Shown: positions 41,622-50,630, counted from the first letter of the stretch. The stretch: DNA of 64,000 bases from Olsenella sp. An290 (GCF_002159535.1 NZ_NFIU01000001.1:124001-188000), one strand, 5' to 3'. Translations and numbers: made by a program. Notes: a model not told the origin generated them from the letters alone.

Positions 41622-42068
41622 ATGCACGCTTCGTCAAAGTTCACCATGGCCGTTCACCTGCTGGCCTGCGTGGAGGTTTTTTCTGACCATAGGGTGACCA
41701 GCGACCTCATCGCCAGCAGCATCGGCACCAACCCGGTGGTCGTACGCCGGCTCCTGCAACGTCTCAAGGCGGCGAACATCGTAGAGGTGGCTCGAGGGGC
41801 GAGGGGCATCACCCTTTCGCGCCCGGCCGACCAAATCACCCTGCTCGACATTTATCGCGCCGTAGAAGAGGGGGCGGAGGGGACCCTCTTCCGCTTTCAC
41901 GAGAACCCCAACCCGGCATGTCCCGTTGGGCGCGCCATCCACCAGGCGCTCGACCCCCAACTTGGGCGCGCGCAGAAGGCGTTTGAGCGGGAGCTTGCGT
42001 CGTCGACCCTGACGGACGTGCTCTCCGGCATCACACGGGAGGCGGGTGGGCAAGATTCCGATGAATAG
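41622..42068 (+). CDS. Rrf2-family transcription regulator
   Basis: 148 residues: winged helix at about 5-70 (D-L-I-A-S-S-I-G-T-N-P-V-V-V-R-R-L recognition region), a wing A-R-G-A-R-G-I-T-L, and the C-terminal part with one conserved Cys in N-P-A-C-P-V-G. The three-Cys cluster of Fe-S members such as IscR is missing, so it resembles the YwnA branch, which responds to thiol or electrophile stress. The ATG at 41622 follows a GGGAGG site. It probably controls itself and the cupin gene 78 bp downstream, whose promoter has a dyad. Confidence 0.88.
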   Translation: MHASSKFTMAVHLLACVEVFSDHRVTSDLIASSIGTNPVVVRRLLQRLKAANIVEVARGARGITLSRPADQITLLDIYRAVEEGAEGTLFRFHENPNPACPVGRAIHQALDPQLGRAQKAFERELASSTLTDVLSGITREAGGQDSDE

Positions 42069-42106
42069 TCGGTGACGAGGCCCGCAGGCCACGTCTCATG
42101 CTATGA

Positions 42107-42125
42107 TGTAACAATACTGGTTACA
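42107..42125. promoter_or_regulatory. TGTAAC-N7-GTTACA dyad
   Basis: Inverted hexamers TGTAAC and GTTACA, 7 bases apart, in an AT-rich promoter 21 bp before the cupin ATG. A likely operator for the upstream Rrf2 regulator. Confidence 0.6.
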
Positions 42126-42145
42126 ATAAATCGGAAGGGGCCCAT

Positions 42146-42496
42146 ATGAGCACGTACAGCATCACCCACGTCGGTACAGACGCTCGCACCGAGCTTCATG
42201 ATGTCCTCGGGCTCACGGGCGCGGAGATCAGCATCAACAACCTGCCTGCCGGCGCGAGCGTGCCCTTCGTGCACGCGCACAAGAAGAACGAGGAGATTTA
42301 CGGCGTGCTTGCCGGCAGCGGTCGCGTGGTTATCGATGGCGAGTCCGTCGAGCTTTCCACCGGCGATTGGGTGCGCATTGCCCCCGAGGGCAAGCGCCAG
42401 TTCTTTGCGGCCGTGGACGAGGGCATCACCTATGTCTGCGTCCAGGTGAGGGCCGGCTCGCTGGAGGAGTATACGGCCGCCGATGCGCTTGCGTAG
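42146..42496 (+). CDS. Small cupin-domain protein
   Basis: 116 residues, one cupin barrel: motif 1 P-F-V-H-A-H-K-K-N-E-E at about 39-49 with both His and the Glu metal ligands, motif 2 near 70-85 (G-D-W-V-R-I-A-P). It may bind a metal and sense or detoxify a small molecule. AAGGGG site before the ATG. Confidence 0.87.
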   Translation: MSTYSITHVGTDARTELHDVLGLTGAEISINNLPAGASVPFVHAHKKNEEIYGVLAGSGRVVIDGESVELSTGDWVRIAPEGKRQFFAAVDEGITYVCVQVRAGSLEEYTAADALA

Positions 42497-42537
42497 CGCC
42501 AGGACGATTCGAAAGCGCTGACGAGAAGACCTGTCGT

Positions 42538-42566
42538 GCCGCGGGGAGCACGCATGGCCCCGCGGC
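42538..42566. terminator. Hairpin between convergent cupin and LysR genes
   Basis: 9-bp perfect GC stem (42538-42546 with 42558-42566), 11-base loop, no T-tract. Confidence 0.5.
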
Positions 42567-42577
42567 ATCGCCGCGCA

Positions 42578-43489
42578 TTATGCCGGGGGCGCTGATTCCG
42601 GCGCGGTTGGGCGGCCCGCGCGCCAGGCACGGGCGAGCGCGCGATATCGATTCGCGTAGCGGCTGCCGCGCTGCCAGACGAGGGAGAAGTCGTGGGTGAT
42701 GGCGCAGTCGGCAGGCGTGACGTCCACGAGCGTGCCCGCCGCGAGCTCGCGCTCCACCGCCACGCGGTAGAGAAAGCTCACGCCCGCGCCGGCGGCCACG
42801 CACGCCTTGATCGCAGGTATGCTGGCGAGCTCGATGACCCCTGCGAAGTCGCTCACGGAGAGCTCGCGCGCCGCAAGGTGCCGCTCGAGGATTTCCCTCG
42901 TGCCCGATCCCGGCTCGCGCAGTACGAGGTGCCGATCGAGAAGGTCGGTGACGCTCGCGGCGCGCTCTCCGGCTGCCGCCACCGCCACGAACGGCTCGCG
43001 CGAGAGGGTCTCGCTCTCGAAGGCGCGTCGGTCGAACGAGCCCTCCATCAGGGCAAAGTCAATCTCCCCGGCATCCATGAGCGTTACGAGCTCGGTTGTG
43101 TTTCCGGTTCGCATGAGGACGTGCTCGTCGGGGTGGCGGCTGAGGTGCGCCGCCAGCAGACGTGGTGCCACGTAGTCCGCTATCGTGCGCGTGCAGCCAA
43201 AGCGCAGCGGAGGGCGCGCGTTCTTCTCGGCCGTATGCGCGTCAAGCTCTGACCGTAGTCGGGCCTCGTCATTCTCGGCGGCGCAAAGCGCCTGGTAGAG
43301 AAGTTGTCCCGCCTCCGTGGGCTCCACGCCGCGACCGCTCTTCGCAAAGAGCGCGCAGCCGTAGTGCACCTCCAGCTGCCGGATGTGCTGCGAGACGGCC
43401 GGCTGGGTCACGTGCAGCTCCGTGGCGGCGCGCGTGTAGCTACCGGTGCGGCAGACGGTCAGGAACGTGTGCGTGCGATAGTCGAGCAT
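42578..43489 (-). CDS. LysR-family transcription regulator
   Basis: 303 residues. N-terminal winged helix at 1-60 (F-L-T-V-C-R-T-G-S-Y-T-R-A-A-T-E-L-H-V-T-Q-P-A, shortened family signature), linker helix to about 85, then a periplasmic-binding-like effector domain. It is divergent from the YeiH transporter, as in the CysB-like/YeiE pairs, and very likely controls it. Confidence 0.93.
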   Translation of the reverse strand: MLDYRTHTFLTVCRTGSYTRAATELHVTQPAVSQHIRQLEVHYGCALFAKSGRGVEPTEAGQLLYQALCAAENDEARLRSELDAHTAEKNARPPLRFGCTRTIADYVAPRLLAAHLSRHPDEHVLMRTGNTTELVTLMDAGEIDFALMEGSFDRRAFESETLSREPFVAVAAAGERAASVTDLLDRHLVLREPGSGTREILERHLAARELSVSDFAGVIELASIPAIKACVAAGAGVSFLYRVAVERELAAGTLVDVTPADCAITHDFSLVWQRGSRYANRYRALARAWRAGRPTAPESAPPA

Positions 43490-43599
43490 GCGACCTTCTT
43501 GGCAAACAAATACTTATGAGTAGATAACTAATTCATCAGAATAGATTATAGCAGCGAAGCGTAGCCTACCCCTTGATACGCGCGAGAGGGGAAGGTCGC
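43490..43599. promoter_or_regulatory. Divergent LysR/YeiH promoter region
   Basis: 110-bp AT-rich spacer. An imperfect dyad around 43511-43550 (CTTATGAG ... CTAATTCATCAG) of T-N11-A form is the best LysR-box candidate. It overlaps the likely -35/-10 region for the transporter. Confidence 0.4.
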
Positions 43600-44634
43600 A
43601 TGGAACTCATCAAGGACTTTGGCAAGATGTGGAAGGGCGTGCTGTTTGCGCTGGTCGTCGCCGTGCCGGCGTGGCTTCTGGGCAAGCGGTTCGAGGTCGT
43701 GGGCGGACCGGTGTTCGCCATTCTCATCGGCATGGTGCTGGCGCTTGCGGTGCCGGCCGAGAAGGGCGCGCCGCTTGCCGCCGGCATCAAGTTCACGTCC
43801 AAGAAGGTGCTCCAGTGGGCGGTGATTCTCCTGGGCTTTGGCCTCAACCTTGCGCAGATCGCGCAGGTGGGCACCATGTCGCTGCCGATCATCCTCTCCA
43901 CCATCACGACGTCGCTCGTAGTGTCCTATGTGCTCTGCCGTGCGCTCAACATCCCGGGCAAGATCTCCACGCTCATTGGCGTGGGCTCTTCCATCTGCGG
44001 CGGCTCGGCCATCGCGGCTACCGCGCCCGTGATCGAGGCGGAGGACGAGGAGGTGGCCCAGGCCATCAGCGTGATTTTCCTCTTCAACGTGATCGCGGCG
44101 CTCGTGTTTCCCACGCTCGGCGGCATGCTCGGCCTCACCAACGAGGGCTTTGGTCTCTTTGCGGGCACGGCGGTGAACGACACCTCCTCCGTCACGGCCG
44201 CGGCGGCCGCGTGGGACGGCATGCACCCCGGCGCCAACACGCTCGACGCCGCCACGATCGTCAAGCTTACGCGCACGCTGGCCATCATCCCCATCACTCT
44301 GGCGCTTGCGTTCTGGCAGGTCCGCCAGGCCCGCCGTGCGGGCGGCGAGGCGAGAAACACCTTCAGCCTGCGGCGCGCCTTCCCGTTCTTTATCGTGTTC
44401 TTCGTGCTGGCAAGCGTGGTGACCACGGTATTTTCGCTGCCGGCCGCCGTGACTGCGCCGATCAAGGAGCTCTCCAAGTTCTTCATCGTCATGGCGATGG
44501 CGGCCATTGGCTTTAATACCAACGTCGTCAAGCTGGTGCGCACGGGCGGCAAGCCGATCCTCATGGGCCTTTGCTGCTGGGTGGCCATTGCGGCCGTGAG
44601 CCTTGGCATGCAGCACCTGCTCGGCATCTGGTAA
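43600..44634 (+). CDS. YeiH-family putative sulfate/anion exporter
   Basis: 344 residues, about ten hydrophobic segments. The family signatures [12 protein letters not shown] (about 127-138) and [10 protein letters not shown] (about 189-198) are present. The ATG at 43600 has a GAGGGGAAGG site. The stop codon TAA is the first triplet of the long palindrome at 44632, which ends the transcript. Confidence 0.9.
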   Translation: MELIKDFGKMWKGVLFALVVAVPAWLLGKRFEVVGGPVFAILIGMVLALAVPAEKGAPLAAGIKFTSKKVLQWAVILLGFGLNLAQIAQVGTMSLPIILSTITTSLVVSYVLCRALNIPGKISTLIGVGSSICGGSAIAATAPVIEAEDEEVAQAISVIFLFNVIAALVFPTLGGMLGLTNEGFGLFAGTAVNDTSSVTAAAAAWDGMHPGANTLDAATIVKLTRTLAIIPITLALAFWQVRQARRAGGEARNTFSLRRAFPFFIVFFVLASVVTTVFSLPAAVTAPIKELSKFFIVMAMAAIGFNTNVVKLVRTGGKPILMGLCCWVAIAAVSLGMQHLLGIW

Positions 44635-44748
44635 TTGGGGACGGGTTATTTCTCTCAGAGCTTTTGGGACAGGCCCGCCCGGACGCTGGAATGGCGTCCG
44701 GGCGGGCCTGTCCCAAAAGCTCTGAGAGAAATAACCCGTCCCCAATTA
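44632..44748. repeat. Perfect 55-bp inverted repeat, family B
   Basis: Arms 44632-44686 and 44694-44748 are exact complements around a 7-base loop (TGGAATG). The outer part GGGGACGGGTTATTTCTC ... TTTTGGGACAGGCC is shared with the element at 53393. It fills the gap between convergent genes and supplies the stop codon of YeiH, so it doubles as a terminator. Confidence 0.9.
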
Positions 44749-44753
44749 CACAA

Positions 44754-45452
44754 TTACAGGCGGCGGATGGCGGCGATGAGGGGGAGACGCGCGTTGAAGA
44801 CGTTCACGATGGGGCCAACGGCGAGCGCGGAGATTACGGTGCCCACGCCCAGGCCATTGAGATAGCCAAAGAACAGCACGGAAAGCGCGCAGGCAATGGC
44901 CACGAGCGAGCCGTCAAAGCAGAGCTTGCAGGTGCCAAACGGCTTATCCAGCACGGAAGAGATTGCGCGCACCACGCCCTCGCCGGGCACCACGATCACG
45001 TTGGGAGCCACCTCCACGGAGATGCCGAACCCCAGGATGCAGCAGCCCAGCAGCAGCGACGCCGCGCACGCGAGGACGCTCGTGGGGCTCAGCCACCACA
45101 GCAGCCCCATGCTCACGTCGATGAACGCGCTGAAGATGAGGTTGGCCACCACCTGTAGCAGCTGAATCGGCTGGAAGTCCTTTCTCAGCAGCACGACCTG
45201 CGCCACGATGTAGACCATGTTGAGCACAAAGGTGAACTCGCCAAAGGTCGGCTGAAATCGCAGGTCAAGCACATAGGGAATGCTCGAGATGGGGGAGGTG
45301 CCAAGCGCTGCCTTAGTGATGAAGGCCACGCCGAACGAGTTGATTAGCAGTCCCGTGACAAAGCAGAGGTAGCGCAGGGCCATCCTGTCCATACCGCGCG
45401 CCCCGTCCTCACCGACGACCGTCCACCGCAGCTTTGCGACCAGCTCACTCAT
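44754..45452 (-). CDS. YczE-type membrane protein
   Basis: 232 residues with about five or six hydrophobic segments and the family feature G-L-L-I-N-S-F-G-V-A-F-I-T-K-A-x-L-G-T-S-P near 40-60. The ATG at 45452 is chosen for its GAGGG site; it overlaps the MarR stop. Function of the family is unknown; transport is suspected. It belongs to a two-gene operon with the MarR regulator. Confidence 0.83.
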   Translation of the reverse strand: MSELVAKLRWTVVGEDGARGMDRMALRYLCFVTGLLINSFGVAFITKAALGTSPISSIPYVLDLRFQPTFGEFTFVLNMVYIVAQVVLLRKDFQPIQLLQVVANLIFSAFIDVSMGLLWWLSPTSVLACAASLLLGCCILGFGISVEVAPNVIVVPGEGVVRAISSVLDKPFGTCKLCFDGSLVAIACALSVLFFGYLNGLGVGTVISALAVGPIVNVFNARLPLIAAIRRL

Positions 45453-45888
45453 GCGCATCCCTCTGTTCTTCTCGCTCAAAGTTCTCGATCATGCGGGTCA
45501 GCAGCCGCGAGAGCTCCTCGCGCTCGGCGACGCTCATGCCCGCGCACGCTATCTCGTCAACCTCCGCCCCACAGCAGGCAACGCGCTCGGCGGCCTCCCA
45601 GCCGCCGTCGGAAAGCCTGACCTCGAGCGCACGCCGGTCCCCCTGCTTGGGACGGCGCTCGACGAGCCCCGACTCCTCCATGCGCGTCAGGACGCCCGTG
45701 ACCGTTGCCCGGTCCATCACGCACGCCCGTGCGATGTCGCGCTGAAGGCAGCCCTCGTGCTCGGCCAGGTGCTCGAGAACCTTGGGCTGGCCCGGCATGA
45801 GGCCAAACGCCCGCGTGCGCGACGTCATGGCGCGGTTTGAGTGGTTGAACGCCATGAGCAGCAGATGGTGGATCGTGTCGGTCTCCAC
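45445..45888 (-). CDS. MarR-family transcription regulator
   Basis: 147 residues, winged helix at about 25-100: L-Q-R-D-I-A-R-A, the recognition helix D-R-A-T-V-T-G-V-L-T-R-M and the wing R-R-P-K-Q-G-D-R-R-A-L, the MarR D-R-R signature. GTG start with a GGAGG site. A 14-bp palindrome stands 36 bp upstream, so self-control together with YczE is likely. Confidence 0.92.
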   Translation of the reverse strand: METDTIHHLLLMAFNHSNRAMTSRTRAFGLMPGQPKVLEHLAEHEGCLQRDIARACVMDRATVTGVLTRMEESGLVERRPKQGDRRALEVRLSDGGWEAAERVACCGAEVDEIACAGMSVAEREELSRLLTRMIENFEREEQRDAHE

Positions 45889-45923
45889 GGTGCCTCCGCG
45901 TCAAGGTTGTTAGGATAGCAACG

Positions 45924-45937
45924 GTTAGTATACTAAC
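45924..45937. promoter_or_regulatory. MarR operator candidate
   Basis: Perfect palindrome GTTAGTATACTAAC, 36 bp before the MarR start, with a second TAGGATAGC-type half nearby. Confidence 0.65.
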
Positions 45938-46021
45938 AGTTATCGGGAAGATGCGTGCCGACCAGTTGAAGCCCGTCGTGACAACGGGCGGCCTTCGTGT
46001 GCAGCGGGCCGCTATCGCAAT

Positions 46022-46501
46022 CTACATGGCGCCCTCCGCCCATGCGCGCAGCTCGTCCGCATCCAGGCGGCCGTTGAGCAGCCGGCCCTCGAGGACCGTG
46101 GCTTCCGGCACGAGCGCGGCCATGCGCTCCGGCGCGCGCCCAAGGCCGCTGCCACCGCTCGTGGCAAACGGGACAACGGTCTTGCCGGCAAGGTCGTGGG
46201 CCTCGGTCTCGAGGAAGGTATCAATGATGCGCGGCTCCACGTACCACCAGATGGGGAAGCCCACGAAGACGGTGTCATACGCGTCCATGCTGTCCACGCG
46301 CCCGGCGATGGCGGGGCGGCTGCCCTCGTCCGCCATCTCGCGCGAGCTGCGGCTGCTCTTGTTGTTCCAGTCGAGGTCCGCGGGCGTGTAGGGCCGCTCG
46401 GGCGCGATCTCAAAGAGGTCGGCTCCGATGGCGCCGGCAAGCTCGCGCGCGACGCGAGCCGTGGTGCCGGTGGCGGAGAAGTACGTTACCAGAGCGCTCA
46501 T
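46022..46501 (-). CDS. Flavodoxin
   Basis: 159 residues with the FMN phosphate loop S-A-T-G-T-T at 9-14 and the W-W-Y and T-S-G-G-S-G-L-G isoalloxazine-binding loops near 85-87 and 113-120. The N-N-K-S-S-R-S insertion marks the short-chain group that also includes NADPH-dependent members. An electron carrier or quinone reductase. A dyad (46521) controls its promoter. Confidence 0.9.
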   Translation of the reverse strand: MSALVTYFSATGTTARVARELAGAIGADLFEIAPERPYTPADLDWNNKSSRSSREMADEGSRPAIAGRVDSMDAYDTVFVGFPIWWYVEPRIIDTFLETEAHDLAGKTVVPFATSGGSGLGRAPERMAALVPEATVLEGRLLNGRLDADELRAWAEGAM

Positions 46502-46520
46502 TATGCTACCCTTCCTTTAC

Positions 46521-46535
46521 GTGACGATACGTCAC
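46521..46535. promoter_or_regulatory. GTGACG-ATA-CGTCAC dyad
   Basis: Inverted hexamers 3 bases apart, 20 bp before the flavodoxin start, within the spacer to the divergent esterase. Operator candidate; the regulator is not next to it. Confidence 0.55.
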
Positions 46536-46644
46536 TTGTAAGGATACCCAACGTCGCCGGCGTCGAGCCGTGAAAAGCAGCGCGCCGTCAGGCTGCGCGA
46601 TGGCCCGCTCTGCGCCGGCGGGCTCGAATCGTATGGGGGCATGC

Positions 46645-47304
46645 ATGATGGACGGCCGCTGCGAGGCGCGTGGATTGGCGGGGCCCACCGCGCCCGTCAT
46701 CTACGTCATTGACTCGCCGGAGCACCCGATGGACGTGGCGGTGGCCGCGGAGGGGCTGCGCTCGCGCGTGGTGAGCGTGCCGGTTGCGGACTGGGGCGGC
46801 GCGCTCACGCCGTGGCCCGCCCCCGCGCTGCGCCCGGGCGAGAAGGACTTTGGCGGCCGGGCGGACGAGACGCTCGCTGCGCTTGCTCAGGAGCTCGACC
46901 GTGCGTCCGGCCCCCGCGCCATCTGCGGTTACTCGCTCGGCGGACTCTTTGCGCTCTACGCGTTCGTGCGCGAGCCGCGGCTTGCGGCCTGTGCCTGCCT
47001 CTCGGGCTCGGTCTGGTACGAGGGCTGGGTCGACTGGCTGCGCGCAAACGCACCAGACTGCGCCGGGCGCTACGCGTTCTTCTCGGTGGGGAAGAAGGAG
47101 AAGCGCGCGGGTCTGCCGTTTCGCCACGTGGAGGAGGACCTTGCCGCCTGTGCGGACGTTCTGCGGGCACACGGGTGCCAGGTCGAGGCGGCGCTCGGTC
47201 CCGGCAACCACATGCAGCACGTGACCGAGCGCCTTGCGACGGGCCTTGCCGCGCTCGACACGTTTCTCGCCGACGCCGGGCGGGGCGGCGCGGTCCGTCC
47301 CTAG
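46645..47304 (+). CDS. Alpha/beta-hydrolase, putative esterase
   Basis: About 219 residues with the nucleophile elbow G-Y-S-L-G-G (about 95-100) and a G-N-H-M histidine loop near 195. Resembles the esterase D/siderophore-esterase group. The start is uncertain: ATG 46645 has a GGGGG stretch six bases ahead, while the frame is open to 46570. Its end overlaps the convergent RhuM-Fic gene by four bases. Confidence 0.75.
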   Translation: MMDGRCEARGLAGPTAPVIYVIDSPEHPMDVAVAAEGLRSRVVSVPVADWGGALTPWPAPALRPGEKDFGGRADETLAALAQELDRASGPRAICGYSLGGLFALYAFVREPRLAACACLSGSVWYEGWVDWLRANAPDCAGRYAFFSVGKKEKRAGLPFRHVEEDLAACADVLRAHGCQVEAALGPGNHMQHVTERLATGLAALDTFLADAGRGGAVRP

Positions 47305-48251
47305 CCTCGCCGTATGAAGTGCATGACGAGTGCCACCATCACCTCCTTCTCCTCCGGCTTTGACTCGGCGATGAGGATGGTCATGGCCACGAGCGCGCTG
47401 TCGTCGATGGCCTTCTCGCCCGTGGGCGTGAGCAGCGCCCCGTTTCGGTCGAGGAAGTACAGGAAGACCGCGGCGGCGATGCGCTTGTTGCCGTCGAGGA
47501 AGCTGTGGTCCTTCACGACGAAGTAGAGCAGGTGGGCCGCCTTCTCCTCGAGCGTGGGATAGAGGTCGTGTCCGTCGAAGCTCTGGAAGACGTTGCCGAC
47601 GGCACCCCTGAACGAGGCGTCCTTCTCCACGCCAAAGAGCGTGCTCTCTCCGCCAAAGCGCAGGGAGTCGATCACCTCGCGGCACTCCTCGTAGGAGATC
47701 GCGCGTGTGGAGGGCGTGCCCTCGGGCGCCGTCACGCGGAGGTGGTCGTAGTCGTCCAGCAGGTCGAGCGCCCCGGTGTAGCTCTGGACGATGTCGAGGA
47801 TTTGACGGGACTCCAGGCTCTCGGGGACGCGCGCCATGATCTTGGTGACCCGGCCCAGCTGCTCGAGCCGCCGCTCGTTCTCCGCGTGGCCGGTCACGAT
47901 GTAGCGACGCAGCACGTCTGTGGCCCAGCGGCGGAACTCAACGCCGCGTACGGACTTCACGCGATAGCCGACGGAGAGGACCATGTCGAGGTTGTAGTGC
48001 TCGGTCTGGTACGTCTTGCCGTCGCGGGCAGTTGTCGCAAATTTTGCGACAACTCGATTCTCGGACCCCGCAAGCTCCTCCCGTAGCGCGTTGGCGACGT
48101 GCTTGCCGATGGTCTTGACGTCGCGCCCAAAGAGAGCCGAGAGCTGCGCGCGGCTCAGCCAGACGTCCTCTCGCTCCGGGTCGAGCCTCACCGGCAGCTC
48201 AATCGCCCCGTCGGCCGACTCAAACAGTACGATGCCCTTCCCTGCGTCCAT
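47301..48251 (-). CDS. RhuM-like + Fic/DOC fusion protein
   Basis: 316 residues. The N-terminal half (about 1-110) is a RhuM-type domain (V-W-L-S-R-A-Q-L-S-A-L-F near 30-42, helix-turn-helix-like). The C-terminal half is a Fic/DOC fold with H-S-F-L-D-G-N-K-R near 247-255, matching H-x-F-x-D-G-N-K-R, the AMP-/phospho-transferase active site. No separate antitoxin is adjacent, though an internal N-terminal inhibitor is possible. It follows the SirTM gene by 83 bp on the same strand, so it may share an operon with the ADP-ribosylation pair. Confidence 0.88.
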   Translation of the reverse strand: MDAGKGIVLFESADGAIELPVRLDPEREDVWLSRAQLSALFGRDVKTIGKHVANALREELAGSENRVVAKFATTARDGKTYQTEHYNLDMVLSVGYRVKSVRGVEFRRWATDVLRRYIVTGHAENERRLEQLGRVTKIMARVPESLESRQILDIVQSYTGALDLLDDYDHLRVTAPEGTPSTRAISYEECREVIDSLRFGGESTLFGVEKDASFRGAVGNVFQSFDGHDLYPTLEEKAAHLLYFVVKDHSFLDGNKRIAAAVFLYFLDRNGALLTPTGEKAIDDSALVAMTILIAESKPEEKEVMVALVMHFIRRG

Positions 48252-48334
48252 GCGTGCCTCCGTTCTGCCGCTCCTTCGGTAGAACAAACGTACGCTATGG
48301 ACCGGATAGTAATTGACCGGGGGTCGCCGCGTCG

Positions 48335-49207
48335 TCAGCCGCGCAGCGCGTCCACCACGTCCGCCGCGCTTGCGTCGAGAAGGACGCTCCGCTCGGCGAT
48401 CTCCGCCGGCGCGCATGCCTCGCCAAGGTTCACGCAGGCATAGGTGGCATGCGGGTTCTCGGCCGCCATGCGCCAGAACGGGAACTTGATGATGACGGGG
48501 GTGTTGCCGCCCACGCCAAGCTCCAGAAGGATCAGTCGCGACCCCCGGTGGCGGCGAACGAAGTCCTGGTAACGCGCTGCGGCGGCGTGCCAGCCCTCGT
48601 CCTCCACGAAGGTGTCGTCCGCGCGCAGGTTCATGGTCATGGGCGCACCGCAGATCGGGCAGCGCGGCACGAGCTCCGCGGGCACGCGCATGTTGCGCTG
48701 CTCGGCGACCATGCACCGGACCTGCGCCTCGTTGTCGTAGGTGCGCGCGTGGCACGGCACGCTGCACTGCCAGAGGCCGTAGTCGCCCTGCGCGTAGAAG
48801 AGCCGTTCCTTAGGGAGGCCCGCGCGCTGGAAGCAGTGGTCCACGTTGGTGGTGAGGACAAAGAGGTCCTTCTCGGCCAGCAGCTCAAGAAGCTGCTCGT
48901 AGAGCGGGGTGGGCACCGGGTCGTAGCGGTTGATCTTGATGTGGCGGCTCCAGTACGCCCAGCGCTCCTCCTCCGTCGGGAACGGGAAGAATCCGCCGGA
49001 GTACATGTCCGGGAAGTCGTACTTCTCGATGAAGTCGGAGAAGTGCTCGCAGAAGCGTGCGCCGGAGTACGTGAGTCCGGCGGCCGTGGAGAGGCCGGCC
49101 CCGGCGCCCACAAGCACGGTGTCGGCCGCGTCAAGCGCCGTGGCGAGCCGCTCGAGCTCCGTCGAGAAGCTCCTGGTAGATGCGCTGGTCAGCGGGGAGA
49201 AAAACAT
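48335..49207 (-). CDS. SirTM-class sirtuin (protein ADP-ribosyltransferase)
   Basis: 290 residues. NAD loop G-A-G-A-G-L-S near 34-40, T-T-N-V-D-H and a zinc site with C-P-I-C-G near 183. In deacetylating sirtuins a catalytic His follows (H-G); here the place reads A-Q-G-D-Y, with Gln for His, as in the SirTM class that ADP-ribosylates proteins. Its start overlaps the end of the macrodomain gene, which would remove the mark. The lipoyl-carrier GcvH-L and LplA2 genes found with SirTM in some pathogens are not seen here. Confidence 0.88.
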   Translation of the reverse strand: MFFSPLTSASTRSFSTELERLATALDAADTVLVGAGAGLSTAAGLTYSGARFCEHFSDFIEKYDFPDMYSGGFFPFPTEEERWAYWSRHIKINRYDPVPTPLYEQLLELLAEKDLFVLTTNVDHCFQRAGLPKERLFYAQGDYGLWQCSVPCHARTYDNEAQVRCMVAEQRNMRVPAELVPRCPICGAPMTMNLRADDTFVEDEGWHAAAARYQDFVRRHRGSRLILLELGVGGNTPVIIKFPFWRMAAENPHATYACVNLGEACAPAEIAERSVLLDASAADVVDALRG

Positions 49208-49955
49208 CGAAGATCACCTTGAGCCCGTGGTCGTTGTTTGCGAGGTGGTCGAGGACGGTGCGCACGGCGATGCGCGCAGCCTCCTCCTGCGGAAAGCCGA
49301 AGACGCCCGTGGAGATACAGCAGAACGCGAGCGTCCGGAGCCCGCGGCGCGTGGCCTCCGCTAGACATGCCTGGTAGCAGTTGGCGAGAAGGTCCCCATC
49401 GTGCGGCGTCGGCCGTCCGCCCCGCACGATGGGCCCCACCGTGTGGAAGACGAGCCCGCTCGGCAGGTTGTGTGCGGATGTGACCTTGACCTGGCCCGTG
49501 GGCTCCGCGTGGCCCTGCGCGGCCATGAGCTCGGCGCAGTCCAGGCGCAGCTGCATACCCGCAAACGTGTGGATTGCGTTGTCGATGCAGTGGTGGCCGG
49601 GCACAAAACAGCCGAGCATTTGGTCGTTGGCGGCGTTCACGACGGCGTCCGCCGCGAGGCGCGTGATGTCCCCGCGCCAGAGGGCCACGCGGGAGAGCGC
49701 GGGGTCTGCGGCGTCAACGGCCGGCAGCGCCGCCGCGTCCACCGCCCCGCCGCGCTCGCGCAGACGCTCCGCGAGGTAGGCGTCCTGCACGGCCAGCACC
49801 TCTGCCGCCACGGGCGCGGGCGAGCGAACGTTCATGAGCGCGCGCAGGAGGGCCCGCTGGCCGTCGGTGCCCTCCGGCACCACGATCTTCTCGCCATCCG
49901 CGCGCTCGGCGAGCAGTGCCTCGATGAGGTAGATCCTGCGTTTGTCCTGGGTCAT
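49131..49955 (-). CDS. Macrodomain protein-ADP-ribose hydrolase (zinc type)
   Basis: 274 residues. A helical N-terminal part (about 1-85) precedes the macrodomain: G-D-I-T-R-L-A-A-D-A-V-V-N-A-A-N near 94-109, then the C-F-V-P-G-H-H-C loop whose Cys/His residues fit the zinc-containing subclass linked with SirTM, and G-V-F-G-F-P near 215. It reverses ADP-ribosylation. It overlaps the SirTM gene by 77 bases and starts 30 bases after the SDR-like gene, so SDR-macro-SirTM probably form one transcript. Confidence 0.88.
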   Translation of the reverse strand: MTQDKRRIYLIEALLAERADGEKIVVPEGTDGQRALLRALMNVRSPAPVAAEVLAVQDAYLAERLRERGGAVDAAALPAVDAADPALSRVALWRGDITRLAADAVVNAANDQMLGCFVPGHHCIDNAIHTFAGMQLRLDCAELMAAQGHAEPTGQVKVTSAHNLPSGLVFHTVGPIVRGGRPTPHDGDLLANCYQACLAEATRRGLRTLAFCCISTGVFGFPQEEAARIAVRTVLDHLANNDHGLKVIFDVFLPADQRIYQELLDGARAARHGA

Positions 49956-49985
49956 GACCGTCGCCCCGCCCTTCTTGCCGTGTCG

Positions 49986-50630
49986 CTACTTGCTCACCAC
50001 GGAGACGCGCTCGCGCACGTGCTCGCCGCTCTCGAGGAGGTCCACGATCGCGATGGCGTAGTCGGCGTAGCTCACCGTGGACTGACCGGCAGCGTTGAGC
50101 GTGAGCTCCTCGCCGGCCAGCGTGTACTCGCCGGTGCGTGCGCCGTCCGCCTGGAAGTCCGCGGCGGGGGAGACGTAGGTCCACGCCACGTCCGCGCGCT
50201 CGCGCAGGTTGGCGAGGGCGGCGCCGTGGGCGGCCGAGAGCGGCTTCCAGTCCTCGGGGAAATCGGGCCCCTGGTCAACGGTGGCGGCGTGCTCCGGGTT
50301 CACGAAGAGGCTGCCCGCCCCGCCCACGACGACGAGGGGCGTGGGCGTGCCGGCCACGCAGTCAGCCAGGTGGATGGCCACGTTGGTGATCGCGGGGATG
50401 GTCTCGGGCGTCCAGCCGCCCGCGGCGTCCACCACGGCGTCAAAGCCGACGAGGTCGGCGGCGGTGAGCTCGAGCGCGTCCTTCGCAAGGGCCTTCTCGG
50501 CGGCCGTGCGGTTCTCGCCGCGCACGATGGCGGTGACGTCCATGCCGCGTTCCACCGCCTCCTTCACCACGAGCTGGCCCACGCGACCGTTGGCGGCGAC
50601 GACGGCGACCTTGAGGTTCTTCTGGGGCAT
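49986..50630 (-). CDS. NAD(P)-binding NmrA/SDR-like protein
   Basis: 214 residues, Rossmann start V-A-V-V-A-A-N-G-R-V-G at 8-18, as in atypical SDRs of the NmrA group. ATG 50630 has an AAAGGAA site. It is divergent from the HxlR regulator, a common pairing in which HxlR senses quinones or aldehydes and the reductase removes them. It is also the first gene ahead of the macrodomain/SirTM pair. Confidence 0.85.
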   Translation of the reverse strand: MPQKNLKVAVVAANGRVGQLVVKEAVERGMDVTAIVRGENRTAAEKALAKDALELTAADLVGFDAVVDAAGGWTPETIPAITNVAIHLADCVAGTPTPLVVVGGAGSLFVNPEHAATVDQGPDFPEDWKPLSAAHGAALANLRERADVAWTYVSPAADFQADGARTGEYTLAGEELTLNAAGQSTVSYADYAIAIVDLLESGEHVRERVSVVSK

